NCBI RefSeq assembly: GCF_030010555.1
Contig: NZ_JASCQP010000028.1
Span: 310,001 to 374,000 of the forward strand
From: Halomonas rhizosphaerae
GTDB taxonomy: Bacteria > Pseudomonadota > Gammaproteobacteria > Pseudomonadales > Halomonadaceae
Length of the DNA: 64,000 nt
Direction: 5' to 3'
Positions 20,401-29,177 of the stretch are shown here, piece by piece. The number at the start of each line of letters is the position of its first letter. The first letter of the stretch is position 1. Under the pieces are notes generated by a model that was not told the origin of the DNA, did not search any database, and worked only from the letters and a program-made list of their open reading frames with translations. The position numbers and the translations under genes were made by a program.

Positions 20401-20901
20401 CGGCTGGCCGAGCGCGTCGGCCTGATCCAGCGGAGCGAACTTGATCTGGGCCATGGTGCGTGCGCGGAAGGCCGTCTCTGCCCCATGGAGGCCGGGATCG
20501 GACAGGAGCGGCTCCTCCAACTGGCTGACCATGCGGTCCCAGATATCGGCGTAGACGATGTGTTCGCCGTCCTCGGGCATCGGAGGGGCATGCGGGAAAT
20601 CGACCTGCACGCCATACAGCTCCAGCGGACCGGACACCTCCTCGGCTGCCTGCACCTCGCCGCACCGCCCCTGCGCATAGACGACACCGGGAACCAGCCG
20701 CGGGCCGTCCTGATCCACCGCGCCGCCATCCACCGGAACGCCGCTTCCGGCGGCGTCATGGCCCAGCCCATCGGTGCGCCCGCCAGCAATCTTCGCCTGC
20801 TCACCCAGATCGGCATCGGTGACCATGCCGCCCTGAACCTGGAAGACCCCGGAATAGCGTTTCCCCGGACGATGGCTGTCACGCGAGATATTGCCTTTCA
20901 T
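17434..20901 (-). CDS. DUF6519-type eCIS-associated protein with coiled coil
   Basis: 1155 residues. The N-terminus MKGNISRDSHRPGKRYSGVF followed by QGGMVTDADLGEQ matches the DUF6519 signature found in large phage-tail/eCIS-associated proteins. Residues about 420-500 hold two related CPxLYDxxxNVQxALxNLC segments. A cysteine-rich region follows (about 710-810), then a PASTA-like segment (IGNLGLDQARAALAGNGIEV), a long coiled coil (about 985-1090) and a short helix-hairpin-helix-like end (GVTNVAGFAEMSGTQLREVA). Its function is unknown. Position suggests an accessory particle, baseplate-periphery or cargo protein. Confidence 0.7.
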   Translation of the reverse strand: MKGNISRDSHRPGKRYSGVFQVQGGMVTDADLGEQAKIAGGRTDGLGHDAAGSGVPVDGGAVDQDGPRLVPGVVYAQGRCGEVQAAEEVSGPLELYGVQVDFPHAPPMPEDGEHIVYADIWDRMVSQLEEPLLSDPGLHGAETAFRARTMAQIKFAPLDQADALGQPDGPIPEIGTGEMTVTPADPETIADECDPCADTVAAAQSVANALFRIEVVHVFGDPQNPDSIRIAWSAENAAAIAPATVNTEDFGRAGAVYEFYSAVTECHLGVHEQNGEMARSSFATSLTEGPEDPVPPEGGDWPFVRRWDGMALIDFANGHAEDEGNGTVSLTGNTVSLTNDLFTAQIDFDGRAIVVGDYWLIELRRFADEPVRAVQALPIGIRHSYCPLFRVTDGAIEPLTDAETRRLSFPVLANLPATHVGFVNNCPTLYDAAENVQEALDNLCSIEAADIAFDPSGCPHLYDEVDNVQDALINLCRVDFGNERLLRLLHDWGVVCGVIPRRVTQGPAMVDISGGAILDRGGVLGDVRAQTVELNEILRGDSFHFDGIEAFQRALRQRDVCLALSIGEGGVIRTHLAPRSRAFGASDPTFMSVLDQCRQSRPPFDIKDDLTNRSEGERATLDKVFYGAAYSKMAATQRLNSREQQVARAYNDDLVKRYRTHLNDEAEAAQFDRKIAAIDEEIRPEEADGEVRETRFMMREALVYRAVQETEAEHLRRCLCDALIPRCPEPGERPYLVPVACVEGSMEGNTFFLSDICVWCCRKQAMSWRMVQYFISETRDRFAGQLRELCCPEKGDGGVDFERPNDFVAVAELDRRLTPERAWRDVERGARILTGRNPPSDYAVQPDIGNLGLDQARAALAGNGIEVAETIDAGDAEAIAKIRGATVGLDARDLVADRGEVMPGDKVALIMQEGVAIDYVKVETGGGKFSFERPAARGADFNLSEEVLAQAVALDERLSGRIAEAETTASDLEAEWTAASARRNEELAAQTAEAERGLDGVRTAHAELSGQVEALRAELQQLESDRQTAQTQIEAARADLRQIEDDRQTALTQIETARADLAAFEREQRVVLDQTAQERDTILTSLRREMPVSAVVGEETNFIAALTRSGVTNVAGFAEMSGTQLREVASSAGLNLNTARRLQREAAAMLEGRPR

Positions 20902-20916
20902 CGGTCGGCCTCCTTG

Positions 20917-22572
20917 CTATTCGACCCGGACCGACGGGCGCGAAAGATAAGGGTCGTATCGGATCGAGATCTCCTGCCCCAGCGGCAGGTAATCGGTCAG
21001 CTTCAGTTCGAGTGCGCGAATGGATGCGACGTGGAACATGTGATGATGGGCGCCCATCTCGCCCTCGTCCTCGGCACGCAGCAGGTCCGAGGCGGTGAGG
21101 TCCAGCACCCCAGCCCCCGGCTCGCCGTAAAGCGCGGGTCGCAAGATGCAGTCGTCGCCCGCCTCGAACCACAGCCGGATAAAGTTCGGGTCGTCATCGG
21201 TGTTTGTGGGCGACTTGTCGGCGCCGCAATCGCCGAGTTCGGTCAGGCTCGGCACGCGCGAATAGCGGATGCAGGTGTCGTCGCCCGAACAATCCAGATC
21301 CACCATCGGCCCGTTGAAGATACAGTCCGACGCCCAGAGCCGCTCCAGTTCCGTGCTCTCCATCACCGTGCAGTAGATGAGCTGGGCAAACCCCACTCCG
21401 CCGCTAAGCGCGTTGAACAGGCAGTCGGTTGCCGTGAGCGCCGGGTCGTCCGTCAGGTGATTCAACACCACCCGCTCTGCGGCACAGTGGTTCATGGTCA
21501 GGCGGGTTTCCGGATCATCCAGCGTAAGCGCGCCGGTGAAGACCAGGTCGTGAAACCGGATGTCGGTGCCCGCCGGGATCGTCATGTTGCCCTCTACCAC
21601 CAGCGTGTCGGGCAGGACGATCTCGCCGTCGATCATCAAGGCCCCAGCCGCTTCGTCGTCCAGCAACCCGAGCGCTTCGAAGACCTGTTGCGGTCCGAAG
21701 CGTTGCTGTGCGGTCTCGTCCGGGTCTATCTGGATATCTTCTACCGTGGGTGCGATCTCGCTGCCGTTCAGCTCGCTGGCGAAAAACCCCTCGGGCGGGC
21801 GGACATGGACGATGGTGCGGTTCGGATGGGGGCCGACGTCGCGGACCGTGGGTGCGCGCAGGTCGGGCGTGCGCAGCGAGGTATCGTCGTAGGCGCCAGG
21901 GAAGCAGGGCACTCCGCACCGGTTCCTGGGCCGCCAATGAAGGACGAGGGGCTCGATCTCGCGGCCGAAATCGTCGCGCTGTGGCACACGGACCGCGTAG
22001 AGCGGATTGGCGCCGTCCTCGTCGATCACTGCACGGTTCGCGTAGCGGATATCCGGTGTCCCTTGCGGCAGGCCGGGGGCGGCCATCAGGCTGCCGTCGC
22101 CCATCGAGGCGGACGGTGCGGTGAAGGGCGGCAGGGTCATGCGCGGCGTGGTCAGGGTGCGGCGCCAGCCCTCGACCACCACGGCCTCGGCCCCGCTGAT
22201 CACGTCCGAAATCTCGTCGACGGCGGTCAGCGTTCCCTTGGACTTGTACCAGCCGACCGTCTCGTTCAGTTCCAGCCGCCGCGCCACCGGGTCGGGCGCG
22301 CGGAGCTCCGCGCCCACCATTTCGGCGAGGTATGGGATCAGCCATGCCTGGATCTCGCGGCCGTTATCCGTGGGTTCGGCGAAGGCGTCGGCATAGGCCT
22401 GTTCGGTCGTGCCGCGGATCAGGTCCAGCAGGTGACCGAAACCATGGAGATAGGCTTCCAGATCTCCCAACTCGCCCGGTTCGGGGGCCGGGTCCCGATA
22501 GCGATACTCCTCGGGCAATTCGCGGTAGAGAAGCTGGCCCGCACGGGATTTGAGGTCAGAAGGTTCCATCAC
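20917..22572 (-). CDS. Phage tail protein I (gpI)-like baseplate protein with beta-helix-like C-terminal half
   Basis: 551 residues. The N-terminal third contains LLYRELPEEYRYRD and later LIPYLAEMVGAEL and ARRLELNETVGWYKSKGTLT, matching the gpI/tail-protein-I family of baseplate proteins. From about residue 280 the sequence turns into short strand-turn repeats (LVVEGNMTIPAGTDIRFHDL, LTATDCLFNAL, LERLWASDCIFNGPMVDLD) typical of right-handed beta-helices. Its ATG overlaps the stop of the preceding gpJ-like gene (ATGA). The beta-helix could serve as a surface or receptor-contact module; this is inferred. Confidence 0.75.
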   Translation of the reverse strand: MMEPSDLKSRAGQLLYRELPEEYRYRDPAPEPGELGDLEAYLHGFGHLLDLIRGTTEQAYADAFAEPTDNGREIQAWLIPYLAEMVGAELRAPDPVARRLELNETVGWYKSKGTLTAVDEISDVISGAEAVVVEGWRRTLTTPRMTLPPFTAPSASMGDGSLMAAPGLPQGTPDIRYANRAVIDEDGANPLYAVRVPQRDDFGREIEPLVLHWRPRNRCGVPCFPGAYDDTSLRTPDLRAPTVRDVGPHPNRTIVHVRPPEGFFASELNGSEIAPTVEDIQIDPDETAQQRFGPQQVFEALGLLDDEAAGALMIDGEIVLPDTLVVEGNMTIPAGTDIRFHDLVFTGALTLDDPETRLTMNHCAAERVVLNHLTDDPALTATDCLFNALSGGVGFAQLIYCTVMESTELERLWASDCIFNGPMVDLDCSGDDTCIRYSRVPSLTELGDCGADKSPTNTDDDPNFIRLWFEAGDDCILRPALYGEPGAGVLDLTASDLLRAEDEGEMGAHHHMFHVASIRALELKLTDYLPLGQEISIRYDPYLSRPSVRVE

Positions 22573-25565
22573 ATCGGCTCCACCTGCACGGTCATGTCGG
22601 CACCGGCGGTTTCCGACGCGGCGAAGATGACCTGGTTCTCGAAGGGGAAGAAGGCCGAGGGCGTGCCGCCGGTCATTGCCGTCCGGCGGATGGCGGTCGC
22701 GGGCTGGACGGCGAAGCCGGGAACGGTTGCCGTTTCCACCCCCGCGACCCGCTCCAGCGCCGCTGCCACCTCGGAGATATAGGCGGGCTGGCCGAGACCC
22801 CGGCGCTCAAGCGCGAACTCGGCGATCAGCGCGGCCTGGGCAGCCGCCTGTATCTCCGTCTTGTCGCACTTCTCGATATCGACACGGATCTTGGCGGTGA
22901 CGATCAGGCGAATTGCTCCGTAAGCCTCCAGATCAACCCGGATACCGGGCAAGGCGCGCGCCTCGACGAACTCCGTCAGGACCTCTCGCAAGGTGGGGCC
23001 GATGGTCCCGCCATTCGCCGGCACGATGACGATGGCCACGCGACGTCCGGCACCCGGCTGAACCATCGGCCGCGCCCAGGCCTGCCAGACATCCGACCGG
23101 CGTCGGCAGAGTCGCTCGAAATCCTTCAGCGACACCGCCCGGCCATTCGCGGCCAGTCGCGCGGGCGCATTGACGCGTAGATCGCCGACCGGTTCGCGAT
23201 CCGCGCCACCCGTCGCCGCAAAAGGCTGCGTAAGAGCGCGCACGTAGCGATGCTTCTTCATCGGTTTGGCGAAGGCCCGCGCCGGAACCGCCCCCTTGGG
23301 GCCGACCCCGGTGCGGTAGCGGCTGACGACGACATTGTCCGTGCCCGTGGACAGGCGGTGGCGGAAATGGACCACGAGCCGCCCTTCCTCCGTCATCGAC
23401 ACCGCGTAACTTTCGGTGCCGTCCGCCGTCGGGTCGATCAGGTCGCGATAGGACCAACGCACTCCGTCAACGGAGATGTCCATGTCCGGCGCCACGCCGG
23501 TTTCCGCCACCGTCGAGGGTATGAAACTGACCTCGCGCGCACCGAGGGGGAAACGCTGCGCGGCCTTCTCGGCGTCGCCCGATCCAAGGACCTTGGGACT
23601 CTTCGTTTCACCGTGGCTGCACTCGACCGCGTTGAGGTTCAGGGTGGTCCAGCCCTTGAGAAAACCTGACAGGCCGTCGGCGGGCTCGAACAACAGTTGC
23701 ACCGCCCCCGAGACCTCCACCGCTTCGACCAGGACGGTGCGAACCGGCGGAATCAGGTCGCGCTCGTCCTCCACAAGGCAGGGTTTGCCCAGCCGGATCA
23801 ATTCACGCGCCGCGGCCGAAATGCCGACCATCGTGATCTCGGCCCCGTCGAAGGCGGCCCTCGGGTTCCGATCATGATCGATCGGACGCAGGTCGCGCAT
23901 CATAGGCCCGTGAAACTCGTGCGCATCGGGTTCGAAGATGTCCAGATCCGTGGCCACCTTGCCAGAAAACTGGATCGTGTAGCCTTCAGCCGATTCCGAG
24001 ACGCCGGCCACGGTCAGGGCGGCGTCCCACGAGGGGACTCCCAACTCCTCGTGATCGCCCGACTTGAGTGCACGACGGTAGTAGACCGAGCCCACAGCAA
24101 GCGACTTGGGCGGCTTGCCGAGGAAGCTGACCGGGGCCGCCTGCGGATCGTCGTCCTCCAGGACCGGCGGGGGCATCGCGACCACGATCGCGGCCTCGCG
24201 CTTGGACCCTTCGCTGTCCTGGGTCGAATCGGCGAACAGGTTTCCAACCGCATCCGTGATGTTGCTGACATCGACGCCGAGAACCCTGTTCAGCTCGTCG
24301 CCATCCTCATTCTTCGCGTATTCGTAGCTGCCCTTGGCATGCTTCAACTCACCGTCCTCTGTCAGGTAGTTGAACCAGAGACCGAGGAAGACTGGTACCA
24401 GCACGCCCGGACCTGCCCGACCAGCCGGGACGAGGGTCTCGATGATGACCTTGGCCCCATGCGCCAGGACATAGTCGTCCGCCACGTCGAGCTTCAGATG
24501 GCCATCGGCATTGCCTAGGACCGGGCATTTGATCGAGTTCGTTCCGTCATGCAGCCTGATGATCGACGCAATCGGATAATTCGATGACGTTTCGAGCTTC
24601 ACGACGAGGACACCCTTCGTGGACCTCGGTGAGCCCCGTGTCACGGCCTTCGCGCCGAGATGCAGGAGGGCACTGCCCCGGGTCGGCATCGGTCCTGCCG
24701 CGTCCAGCGTGATATCCGCGACTCCGGTCTCCTCGTTTCGCTCGGCGCGCATGACCGCCACCGCCTGTGAGGCGCCGGAACCGGCCAGCACTGCCACCGA
24801 GCCGGGCGCGATATCGGCCTCGGAGTCATCGATCCAGTCATCCCTGTTCTGCAGCGTATCGGGATCGCTGTTCCACCCGATCGCCCGGGCAGCGTTCAGA
24901 TCGGGGTGAACCTTGATCGGCTGCAGCGTCTCGAAGAGGACGGGTGCGCCGCCCTCGGGCGGCGTGTATTTCATCGCCAGCCCGCGGCCGATTTCCACGG
25001 GTTTTCCGTCATCCGTCGGCTCGACGATCAATCCCACCGTAGTCACGGCCGAGGTCGGCGGCGCCGGCTGGTAATTGACCATCGAGGTCAGCCTCACGAG
25101 GTTCTCCCACTGGCTCGCGGTCCGCAGATACCCCTCGTTCGCGTATGCGTTCAGATGACCGAGCAGCACATGGGACGCCCGTGCCGCCGCGCGCATGATC
25201 TCCCAGCCGTAGTCACCGCTGTTCAACGCATATTGGTCCAGTAGCCGGGCATTGCGCCGCCGCGCAGTCTCGGGCCGGTCGGGGAACGCACGGGCCAGGG
25301 TTTTCCAGAGAAGCGCCTCTACGAAGGCCTCTCGTTCTGCCGGATCCGGCCATTGGTCCATGTCCAGGGAGAAGCGACCGCGCCAGGTTTCGGGGAGGCG
25401 CTCCTCCATCTCCGCGCCACGGGCGACCAGCCCCATCATGGCGATCCGGAGTTCTTCGAGCCAGACCGCCGCGTCCCCATCGACATACTCGAACCGCGGT
25501 AGCCCCGCCCTGTTCCAGCGTGTGAGATCCGCAAGCTTGTCCAGGCGGTCCGGGTTGTCGTTCAT
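22569..25565 (-). CDS. gpJ-like putative baseplate assembly protein (large)
   Basis: 998 residues, similar in plan to the large putative baseplate assembly proteins of eCIS and phage-tail-like loci (Afp12/Pvc12 position). The N-terminal region is helical (RLDKLADLTRWNRAGLPRFE). Middle beta-rich domains follow, and the C-terminus carries the gpJ/gp6-like core near VNAPARLAANGRAVSLKDFE and RVDLEAYGAIRLIVTAKIRV. It is translationally coupled at both ends by 4-base overlaps. It should form part of the baseplate wedge. Confidence 0.8.
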   Translation of the reverse strand: MNDNPDRLDKLADLTRWNRAGLPRFEYVDGDAAVWLEELRIAMMGLVARGAEMEERLPETWRGRFSLDMDQWPDPAEREAFVEALLWKTLARAFPDRPETARRRNARLLDQYALNSGDYGWEIMRAAARASHVLLGHLNAYANEGYLRTASQWENLVRLTSMVNYQPAPPTSAVTTVGLIVEPTDDGKPVEIGRGLAMKYTPPEGGAPVLFETLQPIKVHPDLNAARAIGWNSDPDTLQNRDDWIDDSEADIAPGSVAVLAGSGASQAVAVMRAERNEETGVADITLDAAGPMPTRGSALLHLGAKAVTRGSPRSTKGVLVVKLETSSNYPIASIIRLHDGTNSIKCPVLGNADGHLKLDVADDYVLAHGAKVIIETLVPAGRAGPGVLVPVFLGLWFNYLTEDGELKHAKGSYEYAKNEDGDELNRVLGVDVSNITDAVGNLFADSTQDSEGSKREAAIVVAMPPPVLEDDDPQAAPVSFLGKPPKSLAVGSVYYRRALKSGDHEELGVPSWDAALTVAGVSESAEGYTIQFSGKVATDLDIFEPDAHEFHGPMMRDLRPIDHDRNPRAAFDGAEITMVGISAAARELIRLGKPCLVEDERDLIPPVRTVLVEAVEVSGAVQLLFEPADGLSGFLKGWTTLNLNAVECSHGETKSPKVLGSGDAEKAAQRFPLGAREVSFIPSTVAETGVAPDMDISVDGVRWSYRDLIDPTADGTESYAVSMTEEGRLVVHFRHRLSTGTDNVVVSRYRTGVGPKGAVPARAFAKPMKKHRYVRALTQPFAATGGADREPVGDLRVNAPARLAANGRAVSLKDFERLCRRRSDVWQAWARPMVQPGAGRRVAIVIVPANGGTIGPTLREVLTEFVEARALPGIRVDLEAYGAIRLIVTAKIRVDIEKCDKTEIQAAAQAALIAEFALERRGLGQPAYISEVAAALERVAGVETATVPGFAVQPATAIRRTAMTGGTPSAFFPFENQVIFAASETAGADMTVQVEPM

Positions 25566-26761
25566 CCGGTCTCTCCCCCATTGACGATCAGTCGGAAATA
25601 GCCTTTCTCCGGCTCACCCCGGATGTTCAGGCAGCGGACGTATTCATCGGCCTCTACCGGTATGAAGCCCTGCGCGCTGCGGTCGGGCCAGCCGGAGCCC
25701 ACACGCTTGAACCGGTTGAGACAGGCCACCGCAACACCATCGACGGCCATGGCCGCTTCGATGATGTCGGAGGCAAACAGGTCGTCGCCGAAATCGAGCC
25801 GCCCGGGCTCGAAGAAGTCGCCTTCATCCGCGGAGAAGACATCGGCCAGCGCCTGCTTCATCTCCGAGCGGAAGTAGCCGGGCTTGGCGCGGATAGAGAG
25901 GGTGAAGGTGATGGCGGCCGGTTTCGCATCCTCCAGGAACACCTCCGCCCCGATCATCCTGCGCAATTCGATCAGCGACCTCAGGAGATGCCGGGACGTG
26001 ACGGACCCGCCAGCAGCCGGTAAGGGGATGCTCTGGTCGTGGTGAAAATCCTCGATCCGCCGCCAGAGGAGGTCGGCCTCCCCGCCCGCCTCCGGTAGCG
26101 GCAGCGGCTCGTCCAGGCTGCGGTCGGCCTCCAGCAGGGCGGCGACGAGGATGGTGTTCCACGCCCCCGTCCAGACAAGCCGCGCCTGCGCGCGGGAGAC
26201 GAGCGGATGGGCGGAAATCACCGTCTCATGGTCGTCGAGCGTCACCATCCGGCGCTGTTCGGCGATCAGGCGCGGACCTTCGGCGCGCGCGGCCTCCATC
26301 AGCCCCGGCTCCAGCCGCCACAGACGCTCCACCTGTTCCTCGCGCGTCTCGGTCACCCCTTCGGGCGGGGGCGGCAGGCTGTCCAGCACCTCGTCGCGGA
26401 CGCGTTCGGCGGCGTCGTAGCCGATCAGCTTCAGCAGCCTGCGGACCGATGGCGGGCGCCGCGCTGTGGCCAGGTATCTTTCGCCCTGCACCGCATCCAG
26501 CGCGTGCGAGGCGCGGTCGAAGGCGGCGGCCAGAAGCTCGACGATGACCACTTCCATGTCGGCCGGGGTCCAGCGGCGGCGGGCCGGGAAGCGATACGCC
26601 AGTTCCTGCATCAGGAAAAGCCGCAGGCTGTCGTAGTCGCGAGCCTTCCAGTCGAAATCGTCCGAAACGCCGGGCAGCGGCGGCGGAAGCACGGCGCGAC
26701 GCTCGCCGCAATCAGGGCAACCGCGATCGAATTCGAGCTTGGGGGGGGGAAGCTCTGCCAT
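25562..26761 (-). CDS. Baseplate assembly protein J-like (wedge)
   Basis: 399 residues from ATG 26761 (MAELPPPKLEFDRGCPDCGE). The longer upstream frame overlaps the gp25 gene out of frame and has no gene-like composition. A CPDC pair at the N-terminus may bind zinc. The motif DWKARDYDSLRLFLMQEL and the segment ALDAVQGERYLATARRPPSV are typical of the gpJ/gp47 baseplate family. It is the Afp11-type partner of the 998-aa protein, into which it is coupled by an ATGA overlap. Confidence 0.83.
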   Translation of the reverse strand: MAELPPPKLEFDRGCPDCGERRAVLPPPLPGVSDDFDWKARDYDSLRLFLMQELAYRFPARRRWTPADMEVVIVELLAAAFDRASHALDAVQGERYLATARRPPSVRRLLKLIGYDAAERVRDEVLDSLPPPPEGVTETREEQVERLWRLEPGLMEAARAEGPRLIAEQRRMVTLDDHETVISAHPLVSRAQARLVWTGAWNTILVAALLEADRSLDEPLPLPEAGGEADLLWRRIEDFHHDQSIPLPAAGGSVTSRHLLRSLIELRRMIGAEVFLEDAKPAAITFTLSIRAKPGYFRSEMKQALADVFSADEGDFFEPGRLDFGDDLFASDIIEAAMAVDGVAVACLNRFKRVGSGWPDRSAQGFIPVEADEYVRCLNIRGEPEKGYFRLIVNGGETG

Positions 26762-26777
26762 GATCTTGATGCCCGCT

Positions 26778-27176
26778 TCACAAGGTGAAGCTGAGGCTCT
26801 CCTCCTTCTGCAACGCCGCGATGGTGTAGGTGATGGTGACCAGAAGGACCTCGGGCTCGTTCGGACCCGGCCCAACCTCCACCTCCAACGTCTTGGGATC
26901 GACTTCGCCCGCCAGTGCCTCGGCCAGCGATCCGAACAATCGATTGCGCGCCAGTTCCCACAAGGGCGCAGCGTTGGGTTCGAACACATGCCTGCGCGCG
27001 CCGAAGCCGAACTCGGGGCGGAAGACACGCTCGCCGGGACTGGTGAACAGGACCTGCATCACCTGCTCACGGATATGGTCCATCCGCGTCGATGTGGCCG
27101 GGCCCTCGCGCTCCAGACGGAAGGGAAACTTCATGTAGGCCACGCGCGGCAGCCGGGTTTCGTGCTGCACCGTCAT
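26778..27176 (-). CDS. gp25-like baseplate wedge protein
   Basis: 132 residues of the GPW/gp25 family, the Afp9-type baseplate component. The family core runs through IREQVMQVLFTSPGERVFRP, EFGFGARRHVFEP and then an alternating strand LEVEVGPGPNEPEVLLVTIT. Its ATG overlaps the stop of the spike gene. It initiates sheath assembly on the baseplate in known contractile systems. Confidence 0.92.
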   Translation of the reverse strand: MTVQHETRLPRVAYMKFPFRLEREGPATSTRMDHIREQVMQVLFTSPGERVFRPEFGFGARRHVFEPNAAPLWELARNRLFGSLAEALAGEVDPKTLEVEVGPGPNEPEVLLVTITYTIAALQKEESLSFTL

Positions 27177-27991
27177 GACGCCACCGTCTTGATGGTCAGC
27201 GCGGCAGGCGTCAGCGGCACCAGCGGCGGACCCGAGGGCGAGCCAGGCGCCGTGCAGGGATGGGTGTGCGAATTGAACATCGCCATGAAGGTCTGCCCCT
27301 TGATCAGTGGCTCGCCACCCGCACCGCCCAGGCTGACCGACTGTCCCTCGATCTTGACGGTGGTGCCCTTTACCTCGAGGCCGCCCGCGGACGTGACGAT
27401 CTCGTTCCCGGCCGCGTCGGCGCAGGCGATGCCCGACGAGGACAGCGTGATCGAGTTGCCGTTGGCGTCCTCGATGACGATCTCGCCCGTCGCCGCGTCA
27501 ATAGTGACATGGGCGCCGGAGGCGTCGGTCAGGGCCAAGGACCCCTCGTGGTTCAATTCAACCACCGCATCGGCGGCGGAATGGAGCGTGACCTTCTCCG
27601 ACCCGTCCGTATCATCGAAGACCAGCCGGTGGCCGCTTTCTGTCTTCCAGACCTTGGTTTCCTGACCGGCATGTTCTTCGGGCACCTCGGCGGCCGTGCG
27701 CCACAGCGCCCCTGTCCAGATCGGCGCCGAGGCGTCGCCTTCGAGAAATTCGACCAGGACCGCGCTGTCGACCGGCGGCACCGCGACGAAGCCGAAGGCC
27801 GCGCCCCCCCCGTAGGGAAAGGCCGGTTCCGCCCATTGCGATTCACTCTCGCCCAGCACGGACGGCACTATCACCTTCACCCGGCCCCGGTTTTCCGGAT
27901 CGTCGGTATTCGTCACGAAGCCACGGTACTTGCCCCAGTATTTCGTGGCCTGCCTGCGGGCGACATCTTCGAGAAGCTGAAATTCGTCCAT
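27173..27991 (-). CDS. gp5/gpV-like spike protein
   Basis: 272 residues. An N-terminal OB-fold (KYRGFVTNTDDPENRGRVKV, then a GALWRT-type end near residue 95) is followed by a repetitive beta-strand region that forms the trimeric beta-helix needle. The C-terminal FNSHTHPCTAPGSPSGPP is typical of spike proteins of this kind. The gp27-like hub is a separate gene 10 bases upstream, whereas Afp8/Pvc8 join both parts. Confidence 0.9.
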   Translation of the reverse strand: MDEFQLLEDVARRQATKYWGKYRGFVTNTDDPENRGRVKVIVPSVLGESESQWAEPAFPYGGGAAFGFVAVPPVDSAVLVEFLEGDASAPIWTGALWRTAAEVPEEHAGQETKVWKTESGHRLVFDDTDGSEKVTLHSAADAVVELNHEGSLALTDASGAHVTIDAATGEIVIEDANGNSITLSSSGIACADAAGNEIVTSAGGLEVKGTTVKIEGQSVSLGGAGGEPLIKGQTFMAMFNSHTHPCTAPGSPSGPPLVPLTPAALTIKTVAS

Positions 27992-28001
27992 CGCACTCTC
28001 C

Positions 28002-29177
28002 TCAGAACAGGCCCCCCAGGGCCGAGGCCGCGCCGCTCAGCGGACTGGTTGGCGCGGGGCTTTCGCCGGTGGCGTTCCGCATCACTTCGAAAGTCTGGGT
28101 GTAGCCTTCGGTGTTGAAGGCATGGGAAACCTTGTCGACGTAATAGAGGCCGCCGTATCGCGTCCCCGGTCCGTCAATGGTCACCAGCGTGCCGGGCAGA
28201 AGGACATGGCCATAGAGCGAGCCGTCCAACTCGCCCGAGCCGCGCAGCTTGAAGGCGTGCTCGTTGACCAGCGCCTGGGCACGGGCGGTGCGTTCCTCGA
28301 CCGTCTCGTCACCTTCCGCCCCCACCCGCCAGACCGATGGTGCGCCCAGACCAGCGCCCTCCGCCCCGGCAGGTGTTGTGCCCAGGACCGGCTCGTCCGG
28401 GCTCAGCGTGATGACCTCGGGCGTCGCGCCTTCCTCACGTGGGGCCTGGTCGGCGCGGACCTGGTCGGGCGTGTCCCCGGCATCGCCAAGATTGAAGGTC
28501 CGGCAGTTAGTGTCCCGGCCGGCATAGACCATGATCGGCGCCTGCGGCGTGCCGTCCAGCCGCTTGGGGCCGAAATAGACCTGGCCTTCGCGGAAGATCA
28601 GTTCATACCCGTTCGCCCGCGCGCGTTCGCGCAGGAACTGGATCGGGGTTCCCTCCTGCGACAGCGCGCGGCTGGACTGCCCCTGCCCCGACATTGGATC
28701 GACGGCCAGATCCACATCCGAGACAAGCTCGCGCAGGATTTCGAGGTCAGGCATGGGCGTGTCCTCGCCCCAGACCCGGCGCATCTGCTCACGTGACAGG
28801 ATCGCGCTTTCGTCCTGCACCTCCAATGTCAGCTTGGCCTCCGCGGCGTTGCCGGGATATTCGGGGCTCAGCCGCAGGATGTAGCCGGTCAGGATCACGT
28901 CCTGGCGCGTGCCGAAATCGGCACTGACCCGGATCGGCGCCCAGCGAGTGAAAAGACCGCTATCGGCCGCCACCCATTTGCCGTCGCTGCCGCGGCGGTC
29001 CTCGATGACGATGGTGCCTGCCCCGGCCTCTTCGCGGCTCATCTGCAGATCGACCGTCGCCACGAGGGGCGCGATGGCGCCGATGTTCTGATAGCCCGCT
29101 CCCGCCTCGATCAGGCAGGAGGCCGGGTTGCGGAAGCCCGGGTCCAGAAGCCCGCCGATGGCAGAGAGCGAAACCAT
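28002..29177 (-). CDS. gp27/gpD-like baseplate hub protein
   Basis: 391 residues of the phage late control gpD/VgrG hub fold. Recognisable segments are VTLDLQM-like strand pairs near the start, then GTPIQFLRERARANGYELIF and VYFGPKRLDG. Late in the protein LYGHVLLPGTLVTIDGPGTR and YYVDKVSHAFNTEGYTQTFE are characteristic of the family. It shares one base with the end of the LysM-type gene (TGATG). The hub sits between the inner tube and the spike. Confidence 0.87.
   Translation of the reverse strand: MVSLSAIGGLLDPGFRNPASCLIEAGAGYQNIGAIAPLVATVDLQMSREEAGAGTIVIEDRRGSDGKWVAADSGLFTRWAPIRVSADFGTRQDVILTGYILRLSPEYPGNAAEAKLTLEVQDESAILSREQMRRVWGEDTPMPDLEILRELVSDVDLAVDPMSGQGQSSRALSQEGTPIQFLRERARANGYELIFREGQVYFGPKRLDGTPQAPIMVYAGRDTNCRTFNLGDAGDTPDQVRADQAPREEGATPEVITLSPDEPVLGTTPAGAEGAGLGAPSVWRVGAEGDETVEERTARAQALVNEHAFKLRGSGELDGSLYGHVLLPGTLVTIDGPGTRYGGLYYVDKVSHAFNTEGYTQTFEVMRNATGESPAPTSPLSGAASALGGLF

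Noticed and set aside
17398-22782. Long plus-strand frames (739 and 1045 codons) opposite the eCIS genes
   Set aside because: They are mirror frames of the DUF6519, gpI-like and gpJ-like genes in high-GC DNA; their products have no family features and lack ribosome sites, while the minus-strand proteins match known families.
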